64,000 nucleotides of DNA, taken from positions 16,610,506 through 16,674,505 of the forward strand of contig OZ007571.1 in assembly GCA_963931925.1 (NCBI GenBank), given 5' to 3'. A program made the position numbers and the translations under genes. Below, one piece after another: positions 14,301 to 29,300 of the stretch (positions are counted from its first letter, which is position 1; each line of letters starts with the position of its first letter). The notes below the pieces were generated by a model. The model was not told the origin of the DNA and did not search any database. It saw only the letters and a list, made by a program, of their open reading frames with translations. This DNA comes from Onchidella celtica (Eukaryota; Mollusca; Gastropoda; Systellommatophora; Onchidiidae).

Positions 14301-17300
14301 TCATGCAGGGTCACCCTTAAAGTATATTTGCTTGTGTTAGCTATGTTTGGTCCTGTCTCCCATCCCTTTTCATATCTTTGACTCAACCCTCCCACCCCCA
14401 GCATCTCTTCCTCCCTTGTCATTATTGTATCGTCATTAGAATGGCGAATGTCCAGATAAGGCCTTGATCTCTGAAAACTTTTAAGGGTCATTTTGCATGG
14501 TCTGTATGAGTGTTTCATTAGTTTCATGATTTTTTATGGAATCCAATAACTAAATTTACCAAAGAAAAAATAAATATAGAACTTTTTAATTCGTTACTAT
14601 AACTGTAAAGGGAACATGTGCTCCCAAGACTCTCCCTCTTGCTGTGTGGGCTTTTCGTATGTTGGTGGTGATCCCCTCCCACCTCCTAGCGTACATACTT
14701 TATGAACCACTCTCTAAAAGAGTTTCATTTGACGATTATCTCAAGTAGGAGTTTTTTGTTTGTTTTATAGATTGTTCTTTATCTTGTCTTTGGTTCTGTG
14801 ATTTAAAAAAATCAAAAACAAACAAAAACGCCTGAGCTATACTTTCATGACCAGATCTAGGAGTTGTTTGCCTTTATCAAATGTTTTGTCAGAGATGCCT
14901 TGGTTACTTGTGTGAGTGGAGTTACCACTTCTAGTCTGAGGAAAGAATAGTAATTGAATGAGCTTGGAGCAAGTTATCACTGATCTGACTTTGAGATGAA
15001 GTCTAGGCTAGAAAAAGCTCAGCACTGTAGAGTCATTACTAGCATTGTTGTGGTATGAAAGATTCTTTATGAATGGTGTCAAAATGTGTTATATACCAGT
15101 TCATGTCTCAATACCAGTTTCAGCGATTGACTGTTGTACCAAGGTCAGTTAATCCCATTTATCCAAAGTGTGAAGCTTCTCTTTTCTGCATCATCATGCT
15201 TTCTTCTGAGCATTTCAATCCTCGGATGCTGGTGTAATGTAAAAAAAAATTGTCTCACCAAGATAAAAACAGACAGTCATGGTACGTAAATCATATACTG
15301 CAAATTTCCTGAACGTGAATCCACAGTTTGATAAAGTACAGTGCGAATACGAGCTGAATCCTAATAATTTACGATTGCCAGCAAATTTTAACAGACTGTG
15401 AGTTTATGACTGCTAAGTGTCTCATCCTGTAGTGACTTGCACTTATTGCATGTCAAAAATTTCAAACTTATTTGTGTATCATATGTCAGTTTTGTAAAAT
15501 ACATTGTACTTTTTTTTTTCTTTTGTATAAACTGTTCTGTTTCAGTGACATCACAGGTTATAAGACAAGATTACTTCTTGCAGTGGCTTTTGAAGTGAAT
15601 CTTCAGAAAAGAAAGATGGAATGGGTGTAATAGGCATTTTAAACTGTTGCAACTGCTGTCTGTAGCAAGGCTAATTGGGCTGCTTTCCATCCTGACATAA
15701 AGGCGTTCAGCAAGCGCCGGTCTAGTTCTTCTCCTTCAAATGATTGTCGCTTCCTTGCTTTATACCCCATTGCAATAAAATAGGTACCAAAATAAGCAGA
15801 AATGGACACTGCTTTCATACACGTTAGTTTTGTTACTGTATGTGAAACACAGTCCAAATGCCTATCGAGTGAAGTGAGATTTTCAACTCCGGCGTGATTC
15901 GTCCTGCGAAGTCGAGCTGACAATAATAGGTTTTTGGAAGGTTCCTATGTTTCGCGTTTTATTTTACCCTCTAAATGATGTAGTACAACGAAATAAACTA
16001 CATAGCAGGAAAGATAAAGGATTCTCCTTTTCATCGGCGTACACAGGAGGAGAGCTGAATGACAACAGGGTAAAGTCAGAGATTAATTCCGGGAACCAGA
16101 GAAATGTTTTTCATTTACTGAGCTGCACTGAATGATCTAGACGTGATAAACTTTCTTCTTATATTTATATATAATTTGTGCAGGTATTATGCGTACTTTT
16201 ATTTTTTAATGAATTCTGAAAGACATTTTACGTTGGAAAAGGCACTTTTCCATGCAGCCGAGGCAAAGGCATGCACTGTCGATTTCCCGAAGTATGTTAC
16301 GGCCCTTGATTATATCGATCGATGACCATGACTCGCAACATTTCATTAGTTCTTAGGTTATTCTGATACTGATAGGCATTAGTAACGACTAGATCTAGAG
16401 ATCTACTCTGCCACAGCTAGACTTTCCCATCAAGTAGAAGATAATTCTTATTTTTTTGTGCTGTTCTTCAAAATGTTAATGCACTTTATGCACTGAACCT
16501 CTCTCTCTTTCTCTCTTTCTCCCTCTGCCCTTCCACCTCATGGCCTCTTCCTTTTATTACCGACTGTAAAATAACACGATGAGGTGTGACACATGTCACT
16601 GTCACCACAATCAAAAGTGTAAATAAGTGTGTGTGTTGTTTTTTTCATTTTTAAATTGTTCACACTTTATAATTGCAAAAGCATACAAAGCATTTTGAGG
16701 ACCAGTTGGGAAAAGAGGAATATCCCATGAAGAGGGTATCTTGAAGGCTACAAATGTGGAAATTTTCACCACCTCTAGGAGAGAGCGGAAATAAAAAAAA
16801 TCATAAGCATTTAATTATAAGCATTTTTAAGAGGCCTACATGGAGAATGTAAATATTTTATTTGCTGATATTACTGAACACAGACCCCACTATTATCTTG
16901 TCAGTCCTCTTTCATGCTGTTTCTGGTTGGCTCTTTACATAGTGCAGGTTGTGCTGATCACAGTGATTTTTTTTTAATTTTTAAAATCGGATGATAAATG
17001 CAAAAGTTATGACTCTTTAAAGGTTTCATAATTGCGTGTTGTGCGGCTAGTGTTGTGTGATATTGTACAATATCAATATTTTCCATCAATCTGATTGTGA
17101 TTTTATCTTTGCCATGGTATTTGCCATAAAATTTCCTTTCAGATTGCAAAGTTTAATAATCATATTCCTATACTAAATGTGTTATTAATTTTTTAAAGCA
17201 AAATCCTACAAAAATGTTTTCCATGGCCACCTAAATAAATTACTATATAATCTATATGATTGCGAAATCATTTTTATGAAATTTCCATCAAGAATTTCAC

Positions 17301-20300
17301 TGATTTTCATGGCTCTAAAAGACCATAACTTCTTTATTTATTATCCGATTTTAAAAATTCAAAAACTGGCTTGTTTCAAATTTGATAGGCTTTCATTCCA
17401 AATACAAAAATGTGTTTTGTTCAATAATAAAAAAAAATGCTTTAGCCTTGCTAGTACTGTTTGTTGTTTTTGATTTTCTTTTTGCATCAGACATCACACA
17501 ATATCACTATTCACTGCAAAATGAAAGAAACAAAAAAAACATGCAATTACAGGGAATGTTTTATATTATATTTTGTGTTATCAACATTGGATATCATATA
17601 CCAAATCAATGAATCATGCATGCATACAGTATTAGTTTGAGAAAGTATAGAGAGTCATTCATTCTGAAGGTTATTAGTGCATGCATTGAACACTCCAGGT
17701 CACACGCATTTTGGCCCTGTGATTATGTTTGTGGTGTCTTTTTAATTAAGTTATCATTATTAAGTTGCTGTGATTATTTAGCTCCAGTGTGATATGGTCG
17801 TGGTTGTTGTTCTTTATTTATATTACATAAGGAAAATACTGAAATTCAAGTTTAAAATTTTAGTCTGCTGTTTTTTTCCCAGATTTAGCTCAGTTTGAAC
17901 AAAAAAAATCTCTTCCCTAACAGATATTTTAAAAAAAAAGAAGGAAAGGCAATAAATTTATTGTGCCATTGTTAAATTGGCAGTCTTCAGGGTATTTATG
18001 TGGTGGTCCAAATGAAGTCAAGTGTCAAACACCATTTTATGACTATTTTGGATAATTGCCTAGCAAACTTGTGACCTGGAGATTTGTTAGTCTGTAGAGA
18101 GAATACAACAAGTTCCATAATGCTTTTATTGAAGTCCTCTGTGAGACATTTTGTGTTTCACATAATTCTTTTGCTGTCAAATCTGAAAATTAATGACTTT
18201 CAACTGTACAAAGTCAATCAGAGATGTAGTTTTATTGTGAGGATTCTCTGACACCTTATTTTTTTTTTTAGTATTGAGTCTAAAATTGGAGGGAAAAATG
18301 TTCAAAAGTTGTAATAGTTTGAGCTTGATTATTAATTTTGTTTTCATTTTGGGTTATTTATTAGATTCCGTTAACTCAGAAATGCCAGAGGCTCAGCAAG
18401 ATGTGAATTTCAGTGGAGCTGGAGAGGTTCAAGTCCAAGGGAAGAAACTTGTTGTCCGTCAGCTGACTGCTTTGTTCCTGAAACGATTTCACCATGTACG
18501 CCGCAGCAAGAAAGGATTTATTAGTGAGGTATGTGGATGTAAGAGTTCAGGAATGCATTCAGATTCTTCATTCACTGTCAAAATGTGGCGAAAGGAAAAA
18601 GTTGTATGTAGCAAAACTTTGCGTAAGAAAATAATACAGAAATGATTCAATAAAATGAGAAGGAAAGACAAATCAAGCTTTCGGTAGTTAACTTTCTTCA
18701 GGAAAAGAAAATTAACAGGATAGAAAAGTAAACAAATAAAAAAATCATAGAACGTTAAACAAATGCGGGTTCCTAAGGTCTGGGAGTCCCAAACTTGGAT
18801 TCTCGGAGCACAGCATGTCCGTCAGTCTTTTCCTTTCTGCCATATTTTGGCTTTGCTTCAAGCTCTGCTGTGAGCCCATAGATTTTCTGTGGGTTTTTTT
18901 TGTCACATTATTCTTCATTCACTATTAAGGAATCGGTTCCTCCTTTATGAATTTCTTCTCCTTCCATTTTTGACGCCCTTGAAAGTATGTGATTGTGCAG
19001 ACAAATAAATTCATGTGTTTAAATAAACCAAATATAGCTGCATTCCCACAGCAATTCCATGGCTGTGTGCATTTAACCTCTGACAAATTGAAATGTCAGG
19101 GAACAGTGGGCGTGGTCGCTATGGAGTCGGATGTGGGTCCAACTAGAATCCAACAACCACCAGTTAAATAAAAAAAAATGGTGGAGAACACGCAAATACA
19201 TAACCTGGGTGTGGCCCAGGCCTCATAGAGGGTAAAACCATAACACATATTTGATGTGAATACTCTTCCTCAGAAGATCTCCTGTAGTCTCACGCTTCGG
19301 AGAGTTGCAGTTCTTTTTTAAGTATTGACAAAACCTGTCTTGCTAATCTGTGCTGGCTTTTTGACAGATTCTCTTGCCAGCTGGTTTTGTATGCTTGGCT
19401 ATGGTGTTCTCACTGATCCTGCCACCTTTTGAAGAAGAGCCACCTCTTGAACTTCAGCCCTGGATGTATGAACCCAAGAAAGGATCACAGTCTCTTTACA
19501 CATTCTACAGGTGAATGGTGACTCCTTTACCATGTGAATATTTTCAAAATCTGAAAATAATTGATATGTAATGTTGGGATGTAAACACTTTTTGTGAAAT
19601 AAGATTTTGAATAGCGGATAGGCATATTGGTAATATTACCATTTTCTGCATTTTCATGAGTTGCAGACATGTAAGGTAGAGTTGTTGTTTTCTTTCAGAT
19701 TATTTTCTCTGCGGCCAAAAAACTTCCATGGTAAAAAACTCTCACCAAGTGAAACAAAAGTTTTTTTGCTATTTATGAAATTTACGGCTTTTTATTTACA
19801 GACCGTAAAATTTACAGTTACGGGTATATGTAAGGCAGATGTTTATAAATGTCCGAAAACGTTAATGGTTTTTTAATATGTGATCATTATTATATGTAGT
19901 ACTTACTTAGATCTATGCTTAATGTCATCAACCACAAGAAAGAAATATGTAGATAAATCTGAAATTAACACTAAACTGGGAATCTAGCAAGGCATCTGTT
20001 TACTACGAAAAATTACTATCTTTGTCTTATTTTTATTTTAGCAATGACGACCCAAGCAATCCCATGGCAAATGCGTTAGAAGCAAATCTGTTACAGGTAC
20101 CTTACTATGGATACAGATGTATGAACTCCTCAGTTTTATCAATAAAGTAAGTATACAGACAACTTCCTTCTGTTGACACATATTTGGGAAAAAAGGTGCC
20201 TAATGTAGTCATAGATATGAAACAAATATATTATTGTGTTAAAGAATAGAAAAGATTACTGAGTTTTAGAGTTTGTGTGAAGAAGAAATTGGGTACCTTG

Positions 20301-23300
20301 AAAAAATGTTTGCCTTAGGAATTGAATAGCTGTTGCAGAATAAACTGAAGAGACTTTAGAATAAAATGTACAGCATTGAATGAGTTTCATGGACCATGCA
20401 AACTTACCAAGGATATAATTCACATGTCTTGAGAGTGTGAGGAAAATTATATCATTCTGATGATTTTTCATTGATATGAGGGATATTGTTAGTTGTTAAT
20501 AAAAAAACACCCCCATAAAGAATTCTAAAAGTTGTAATGGCAAGTATTTTGAAAAGTGAATTCACATGATTATATTACAAAAGGGTTACTGTTCTCATGC
20601 TGAAGGAAAATATGCTGCACTAGGTTTTGTATTGTGGTAATAACGCAGTGCCACATAGACTCAGGCAGCACAGAATCTATTATATATTTCAGTAACTCGC
20701 AACCTTTGGCATGACTAACTGACCAAACTATACACTCTTCAGGCCTTAAATTTGGCAGGAAGGTGGCAATTGAGATAAGGAAGATGATGGCTATAATTAA
20801 AAGTTGTTTACTTCAAGCATGTATTTTAAAAAAATAACAATGGTCATCGCTATGTAACATCTGTATTTTTGCATGTTTGATTTGTAATCTATTATATAGT
20901 ACCGTGCATGCCATAAAAAGTAACCGTATCAAGCGTTCAGTTTGGTGCGTAGTGTTGTGGTGCGCATGAGTTCTGAAGCAAGACTGTAGTTTATTACTTT
21001 TAGTATAATTATGATAGAGAGAGAGAGAGGGGGGGAGCACATGATTGTTTATTCTGGGCAATGCCCGGTAGGTCAGCTAGTGATATGATAAGTGTGGTTG
21101 TATAGTGTCATATTATCCCTAGTCTTTCAAAAGCAATTATTGTAAATCTGTAAAAGTTACTGTCAGTGAACAGTCATTGATACCCAGTTCACAAAGAAAA
21201 CCAGCATTGATTTCTTCCATTGATTTTCATCTTTCAGCTGATCGTTCCAACAACCTAATAGAATACGCTAGGCTGATGGAGAGTTGACTTGAATATATAT
21301 GAACCTTTTTTTTTTTTTTTTCAGTGGCAAAGCCTGCCTGACTCCACTGAACAGCGTCTGGACCCCCCGGCCGACAGGGCCAATAGATTCTCCAGAGTGC
21401 TCTTGTCCTAATGGCTATCAGAGCTGTCCAAGTGGTCAGTTGAGGAAGAGTGATAGTCTTAGTTGTTGTTGGTGACAATTTGGTTATTGAGACACTGAAA
21501 TTATTTTGTTAAATATGAAAGAACTCGGAGATAGCAGAAAGATGTTTTTAGTATTGCATTAGAGTGAACTGAAGACGTGAAGGGGTGTCTTCAAATATAA
21601 TAGGTTTTATTAGTTTTTAACACTTATTCATAAATTTACTGAAGACTGTGTTTTACATTTAAAGTAGCAAACAAACAAAAAATGAAGGAAGTTACAATGC
21701 TTAAGACTAGTATTATATGCATACAAGCTTTCTTTTGATATACTCATGGTTGTTATGGAGAGGAATAATACATCATTCTTTCAATACAATTAGGTGCTGG
21801 TGGTCCCGCACCCTCAAGGAAGAAGATCAGAACTAATGACAATCTCTTCAATGCCACTGGAAGAAATCTGAATGATTGGCTGGTCAAAACATATCAAGAG
21901 TATCAGAAAAGAAGGTAGGACAAGCTATTTATGAAACAAGTACTAGGTGAACCTTTTATTAACTGACCAACTTTTGTGCCATTTTATACATAGATTGCAT
22001 TCGATGTAGAAGTGGTAGCATTTGCAAGTTTGTTTAATAACCCTAGTCTTGCGCAAGGCCACTATAGTGGCCTCCTGCCTGCTTCCCAGGAAGCACCCAA
22101 GGCCACTGTAGTGTCCCCCACTTTTGCAGCCAGCCTCCTGCTGGAGGCCATCTTTCTGTCATAGCATTACATGGATGAGTCCACTCAATTTGGGATGAGG
22201 GTTCAAGAAAAAGAGATAAATTCCGTGACCAACAGAATCACAAGCATTATTTTCAACTAAAGATTTTGGAGCAGATATTGCCTTGAGCTGCTGAAAATGA
22301 GATATGTGTCATTTTGTGAACCTATTTCAGATATGGAGGCTACAGTCTTGGAGAGGAGAACAGGCTTGGCCGACTCAATGCCAGTCAGATTTCCAGTGCT
22401 TTAGATGATCTGATCAGGGCTGCAAACAACAATGAGTCCATTTTATCTGGAACTGAACAATTATGGGAAGATCTGGACAGTGCCCTAAGGTTTGCCTTTA
22501 CTCAAGACAATGTAAAGGTAAGAAATTTTGCTTTGAAGTTAGTTATTGGATTTGAGATCAGCAACATCTATTTTACGCATCATCATGTAGGAAAACACAT
22601 TTTTCATATTATAGAAAATTTATAATTCATTTCCTTGCTTCTACTTAACTGCTAACCCCCTTGACTTACTGGAAATTTTCAGTGAGCATAAATGTAAATT
22701 CACTTTCACATAAAAATCTTGACAATAGTCCACAGACATTCACAAAATCAATATCAGTTTGTTTTTTTTTATGAAAAAACAATTTTGAATCTTTTGAGTG
22801 AACATGGCATGCTTTTAAATCAGATGCTAAAGATTTTATTTTAACAATGTGTATTTTTAATGAAGAAAGCAATAGAAAGCCTTTATTGCTGAGAAATCTA
22901 TTATTGTTATATCAATGTCATTGGCCAGGTATGGTTCAACAACAAGGGTTGGGCAGCTGGCGTGTCCTACATGAATGCCATGAACAATCTGATCTTGCGA
23001 ACGCTGCTGCCAGCTGACCAGGAGCCATTAAACTATGCCATTGTCACCATCAACCACCCTATGAATCTGACAAAGAAACAGCTCAATGAAGAAACATTGT
23101 AAGTAAGACAGTGCCTTTTATAACTTTGGAAAAATGAGTTTGGAAATTCATGACCTTACCAGAAAAGTTTTCAATGTGGAAATGAGATTTAATGTCTTGT
23201 CTCGTGTCATGAGGGACTTTTTTTTGTCTCAGAGAAAATTCCACTTGCAGAATTTCATACTAGTACTTTAACCCTATTTTACATTCGGTTGGGGGATCCT

Positions 23301-26300
23301 ATGATGAAAAGAGTGAGTGTCTGGGTCCTGTCAGACCTGAAGTGTAAGATAGTCAGAGGTAAGATCTGTACCCTCTTGGGGGCCAACAGCTTTAGGCTGA
23401 GGCCCACAAGAAACAAAGATCTTCTCAGAGATCTGTACTGTCCGTATTTCACCTCATCCACAAAATATAAAAAGAGGGTACACATTGTTTCATTCTGCAG
23501 GTACAACAGTGCAGTGGATGTTGTTGTTGCAATCTGTGTCATCTTTGCCATGTCCTTTGTGCCAGCCAGTTTTGTGCTTTTCCTGATTGAAGAGCGGGTT
23601 TCCAACAGCAAGCATCTGCAGTTTGTGTCAGGAATCAACCCTACTGTCTACTGGGTGGCCAACTGGGCATGGGATATGGTGAGTGACTAGAGTGATGTAT
23701 CACTACTTCAATGGGAACATATATCTGCTCACAGCAATTTTTATGCCTTTTTTATTTCCAGACTCTATGTCCTATTCTTCTTCTGTTCGTATGTTTTTAG
23801 ATATATAGAAAAAAGTGCTGGTGTTCCCAGTTTATTCTCTCTTGCTTTTCTAATCCAAGGCATGTCTCTGTCATACTACCATGTTTAGCAGCCTTAGAAA
23901 TGGTCATGTCAAAGTACTGTTGGTTCTTACTCTTACTTTTCTACATTTGCAAAGAAAGAGAAAGTGATTCTATTGTCTGATAAGCAGAGCAAGTCCTGAG
24001 AATTATCAACACATTCTTTTAGAACTCATTTCATTGCTGCTCAATTTTTGTTTGTGGTTGAGGAAGTTTTTCCATTTAGAGAAACAGTAATTCATCAGCA
24101 CTGAAGTTTGAGCTGGCACTTTGTTTCCAATTTCCCCCATTTAGGTTTTCTGATCCACATAAATAGAAATCTAAAGTTTTCTGGAAACTCTTTGATCTCT
24201 GGACGCAAGATACTTCCTAGTCTGTATGTGGCCACCTATTGCTTAGTTAATGTACATGTCATTAATTGCACATTGTGCTTTTTGTTTTTTTGTTTTGAGA
24301 CAGAAAATCCCATTATTGAGTTAACTTTTACTGAAGTTGTCTCCATATGATTCACCAAACTGGATGTTTATGTTTTTTACAGAAATATTCATTGTATACA
24401 TAAATTTGTAATATTGAATAAATGTTGATAGAATTTGCAACTTGTTTTCTGATGGAATCATTAAAGATTGTATTGTGGCTTGTAAATTATAACCTGGTTC
24501 TCACTTTTTCATGTTATGTTTCCATAGCTGAATTATGCCATACCAGCTCTCCTGTGTATCTTCATATTCCTGGCATTTGGTAAGGAGGCCTACGTGTCAG
24601 CCAAGAACTTCCCATGCTTGCTTTGCCTTCTTTTCCTTTATGGGTGAGGAGAATGTTTTGTTTTTTTCAGAGCTAACAACAGAATAATGAAGCACTTATG
24701 TAGTTTTGACTTGCATGCACTTAAGTGCATACTTAATGAGGTATTCTTTCAGACCTTGAGAATATGTCAAACAACACCTTGTTTAAAGTTTATGGAAGTA
24801 GTTGAGGATGGGAGGATAAACCATTGCGAATTGTGTTTTTAGTCTTTAAATATATCTTCGACTTTCATCACAGATTATGTGTGTGGATTTTGTGATAAAG
24901 ACATTGTATAAAGTAGAATAGTTATTCATTGCATTGTAACAGCTCATCTCAAGCAAAACTGTTGTGATAAAACTTCAAGGAAGAGCCTTAGGTATGTATT
25001 TTAAAGAAAAATAATTTTTAATGAGGAAATAGCTATGCGAAAGAACAACTGGCATGGGAAGACAGAGATTCTGAAGGAATATAAGTTAACTGTCTTGTGG
25101 TGAAAGAAGTATGCTTTAGTGAGTACATGTAATGGAAGAAAAGATTTTGTTTGCTAGTTATTTATATATATATACATCAATCTATTTCAGTTGGTCGATA
25201 ACACCTATGATGTATCCCTTCTCAAGACTTTTTGATGTCCCAAGCTCAGCTTTTGTTGCCCTGTCCTGTGTCAATGTGTTCCTGGGCACTGTGTCAACAT
25301 TGGCCACTTTTATCCTGGAAGTTTTGTCCATGGATGATCCTGTAAGTTGATAACTTAAACAGCACCTATTAAGGTTAGATGAAATGCAGTTGAATAGAAA
25401 GTTGCAGTTTTCTGTGATTATTGCCAAAAATTTGAAATGAGACAGTGCTCTTAGAAGGTGATTCACTGACATCAGGGATGCTTCTTACATCAAAACCCAG
25501 TGAGGGTAACAACATCTATTGTTGGAAGGATTCCTACTACATGTACATCCATTAGTATGCTTACATTGAAAGCCATTGGAGGTAACAACATCTATTGTTG
25601 GGAGGATGCCTACTATCCATTAGTAGGAGGATGCTTACCACAATAACGAGTCCAAATTTCATCATTATGGTCTGGCACCTCAGGCAATCCTCAGTTTTCT
25701 CATTTCAGTTGTCTGTGCTATTTGAATAACCATATGATCAGGTAAATGAAGTTTTCCATCTTGGTAAAAAAAATGGAATATTACATTTGGGGTCAGAGGG
25801 CACAATTGCAGTATTAAAGCACCACCATAGGTTTCAGTAATTGCAAAAGAAGGACTTAAGTTATTATGGAGAAAGGCTGGGGATGAAAAGGTGCTGGATA
25901 TCGGCATAACTGTTCACAAACTCGAAAGTATTTGCAGATGGATAAAATTTCCACAGTTCTATTATGCAGACTTGATTAAAGGCTGACTCTTTCACCCTCT
26001 TATCCACGCATTCAGTCATTCACTTATTTGATTAGTGGATTATTTTGGTTACCCTGCCATTTTTCTAATTCACTTGTCATTGTACTGTGAGAAACTGCAA
26101 TCTTTATTCTTGTTCTATTGTTTGATTTCTAGGATCTGAAAGACATCAATAATATTCTTAAGCAAGTATTCCTGCTACTACCTCACTATTGTCTGGGCAG
26201 AGGTCTCATAGACATGGCGTCGTACCAGCTCCAAGCGGATGTGATCACACGATTTGGTAAGAATTGGAAAAATTTTCTTCCAAAAATCTATGCAGACATT

Positions 26301-29300
26301 TTGATAGAATAATGTTCAAGTTGGAGTCTGTTATATTTTAAAATAAGTTGTGCTCATTAAGTGTTGTGTTCCATTGATATGTAAAATTTGGTGGCCATGG
26401 AAAAAACTCTTTATCTATCATAGCATAACCATATTTTCTTCCAGGGAACTGTAACCGTTTTATATTTAGCTTTCTATTTATGTAGAGGGTTGCGTGGTAA
26501 ACTACTGTCACTCAACCTGTTTAAAAAATTGAGATATTTGGCAAGTTTGTAGCCCTTTACAGCCTACAGAATGTGGTATAAGTTTGGGGTTAAATTTTTA
26601 AAACATAGTGTCTATTAACACTTCACTGCCTGACGTTGCCGATGGGTGAGGCTTCTGGCATTACCCTTTCTGCCTGCTGTTGCTGGTTGGCGACAAGCAC
26701 GAATACCTCTCTATTTTGATATTTTAGAGTGATTTCCTTTATATTCTTCGGCCATTTCCGACTGTTTCCTGTCAGTAGTATTTCTGGCTTCGTTTACAGT
26801 GCGGGCTACACATAATTTGATGAAAGTTAAAACTGTGAAAAGCCCCTCAGGCAGTAAAGTATTAAGTCTGTTAATGAAAGTTATTCCTTTTTTTATATCT
26901 CCTGTTGATGATGCGGCTCTCTGTATAAGGTTGTAGTGTTTTATTATTTTATAGTCAGAAGTGATGGACAGTGCAGTAAATATAAATGTTTTTAGTGCAT
27001 ATAGGCAGTTTTTTCATTTTAGAACTCCAGGTGCGGTTACAATATTTTCTGCATGAAAAGTTAAAAAGTATGATGGTATGAAAAGAGGAAAAAACTTTTG
27101 AAATCCATAAATATTCAAATTTTAATAGAGATTGAAAAGCTTGTTATATTTTTTTTAAATGATGATTGTCAGTTTAAGTGCACTGCATGACTGGAACATC
27201 TTTGTGTGTTTCCTCAGGCGAGGAGTTGCGATACAGCGTGTTTGAGTGGAATATAGTCGGCCGCAACCTTTTCTCCATGTTTATGCTGGGCGTTGGATTC
27301 AACATTCTGAATTTACTTATTGAATACAAGTTCTTCCTGTCCTGGGCGTAAGTTGCATTTTCTTGGGTGCTATATTTTTGTTTCTTGCAGTTTATTATAA
27401 CATTATGTTTCTTATTCAGTGATAAACAGTGGCATTCTTTGAAAGAATGATCACTTATTTCACATCTGAAAACAAATAATTGACAATATTTGGTCACAGA
27501 ATGAAAGCACTGTCACAGATGCCTATAGTAGATATGTCCATGCTGTTAGAGTTTCGTTGCATAACCCATACAGAATCCTGGAAAACCTGGGATGTTACTC
27601 ATTTAGTGTTGCAGCGTGGGTTTGAAAAGCTTTTTTTTAACAAATTTGAGTAAAGAGTTGTGTTATTCAAGTTTTTTTCAGAATTATGCTAACAAAAAAA
27701 AACCCCCCGCACATCCGCACAGTTTATTTGTCTTGCAACTGTGCTGCGTGGAATGGCATAGTTGGGAGCTTATAAGAGGTACAAATCTATGTAAGAAACT
27801 CTAGGCTCATGTCATTTTGCCCTCAAAAATGTTATCATAATCACAGTTCCACAAGCTGTGTGAGAGACAGTCGACCTCAGACATGTCAAATGTGCTGTAG
27901 CACTCTATTATTTGTTTATTCTGCTGCTCTTAATTTGCCAGCTTCTTGGCCAAGAAACCAGCCAACAAACTGAAAGTTGAGGATGCTGATGTGGCGAAGG
28001 AGAGACAAAGAGTACTGAATGGTGGAGCAGAAGATTCAGTGATGAGGCTGGAAGGCTTGACAAAGGTATTCATCTTTTCTTTTTTCTTGCCCTGTTTTCA
28101 AAATGGGCTGGACAGTGTGTGAAATTTAGTACAAAATGATTTTGTCTTGAATTTCAGCACAACACTTAAATGCTCTCACTGCATTTGGATGTCCTGGCAG
28201 ACATGCAAATACATACACACATACTTTACTGGTGCTCCAGATTATACATGTAAATCATTGAATAACAGTCCAACATGTCACTCAAAAATTAAAGCTTTAG
28301 TTTAAGAGATCTTGGATGTCAGTTATGAACATTTTTGCAACATGTTGATGCTCTGCTTATTTTTTTTTTAGATTTTTCTGTCTGAAACTCTTGCCTGGTA
28401 TGAGTAACTCTGGCAAATTAGGTTTATTCTGCACAAATCAGTTCACTTGTCAGAGTTTGTATTTCATGCTTCCATATTCTTGACCAGGTATATTGGAGAC
28501 CAGGCAAGAAAGGCAAAATGACAGCAGTGGACCACCTATATGTTGGAGTGCCCAAGGGCCAGTGTTTTGGCTTGCTAGGTGTCAATGGAGCTGGCAAAAC
28601 CACAACATTCAAAATGTTGACTGGAGATGAGGGTGTAACAGAGGGTGATGCCTACATTAACGATTACAGGTATGTGAGATGTAATCAGTGAAGATATCAC
28701 AGATTTTTACAACAGTTAAGGCCCAGCTTGCACCAGTTGATTTTGATTGGCTGACTAATTGGACAGAGACATCATGACATTTGTGTGGTGCTCTAGGAAA
28801 ACCCTTCACATGGGTCAAATTTCACATTTTGAGATATAAAACTATTATGAAAGAGGGACAATTTCTGTGCATTTTTCAAATAGTTTTTGAGATATGGCCA
28901 TTCAAAATGTCAGGTGTAGTAAGAGGAGAAACTGAGAAAAATGACTTTGTAGGCCTGTATCTCAAAAGCAGCCTGTGCATCATCCGACGGGTTTTCCTGG
29001 AGCGCCACACATGTATCTGCAATGAGACCTTGCGCACCAGCCAAGTAGTTGGATCGCACTGAAACACATAAGTCATGATGTGACCATCCAGCTAGTCAGT
29101 CAGGCAAACTTGGCTAGTGCAAGCAGGGGCTAAGTTTTCATGGCCAAAATATGGCAAAAAGAAAGAGTTGTCTACAGCAAAGCCTTGTGTAAGAAATAAT
29201 ACCAAAATTATACAACAAAACGTAGAGAAAAGTGTATTGTTTCAGTATTATTTCTTACCATAGGCTTTGCTACATATAATGTTTTCTTTTTGCCATATTT

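Noticed and set aside
15639-15923. 94-codon minus-strand ORF in intron 9
   Set aside because: No motif and no start or splice context. It may be a transposon fragment but cannot be supported.
23269-23500. TTAACCCTATTTTA, resembling one end of piggyBac-like MITE 4
   Set aside because: No matching opposite end with TTAA was found before exon 17.
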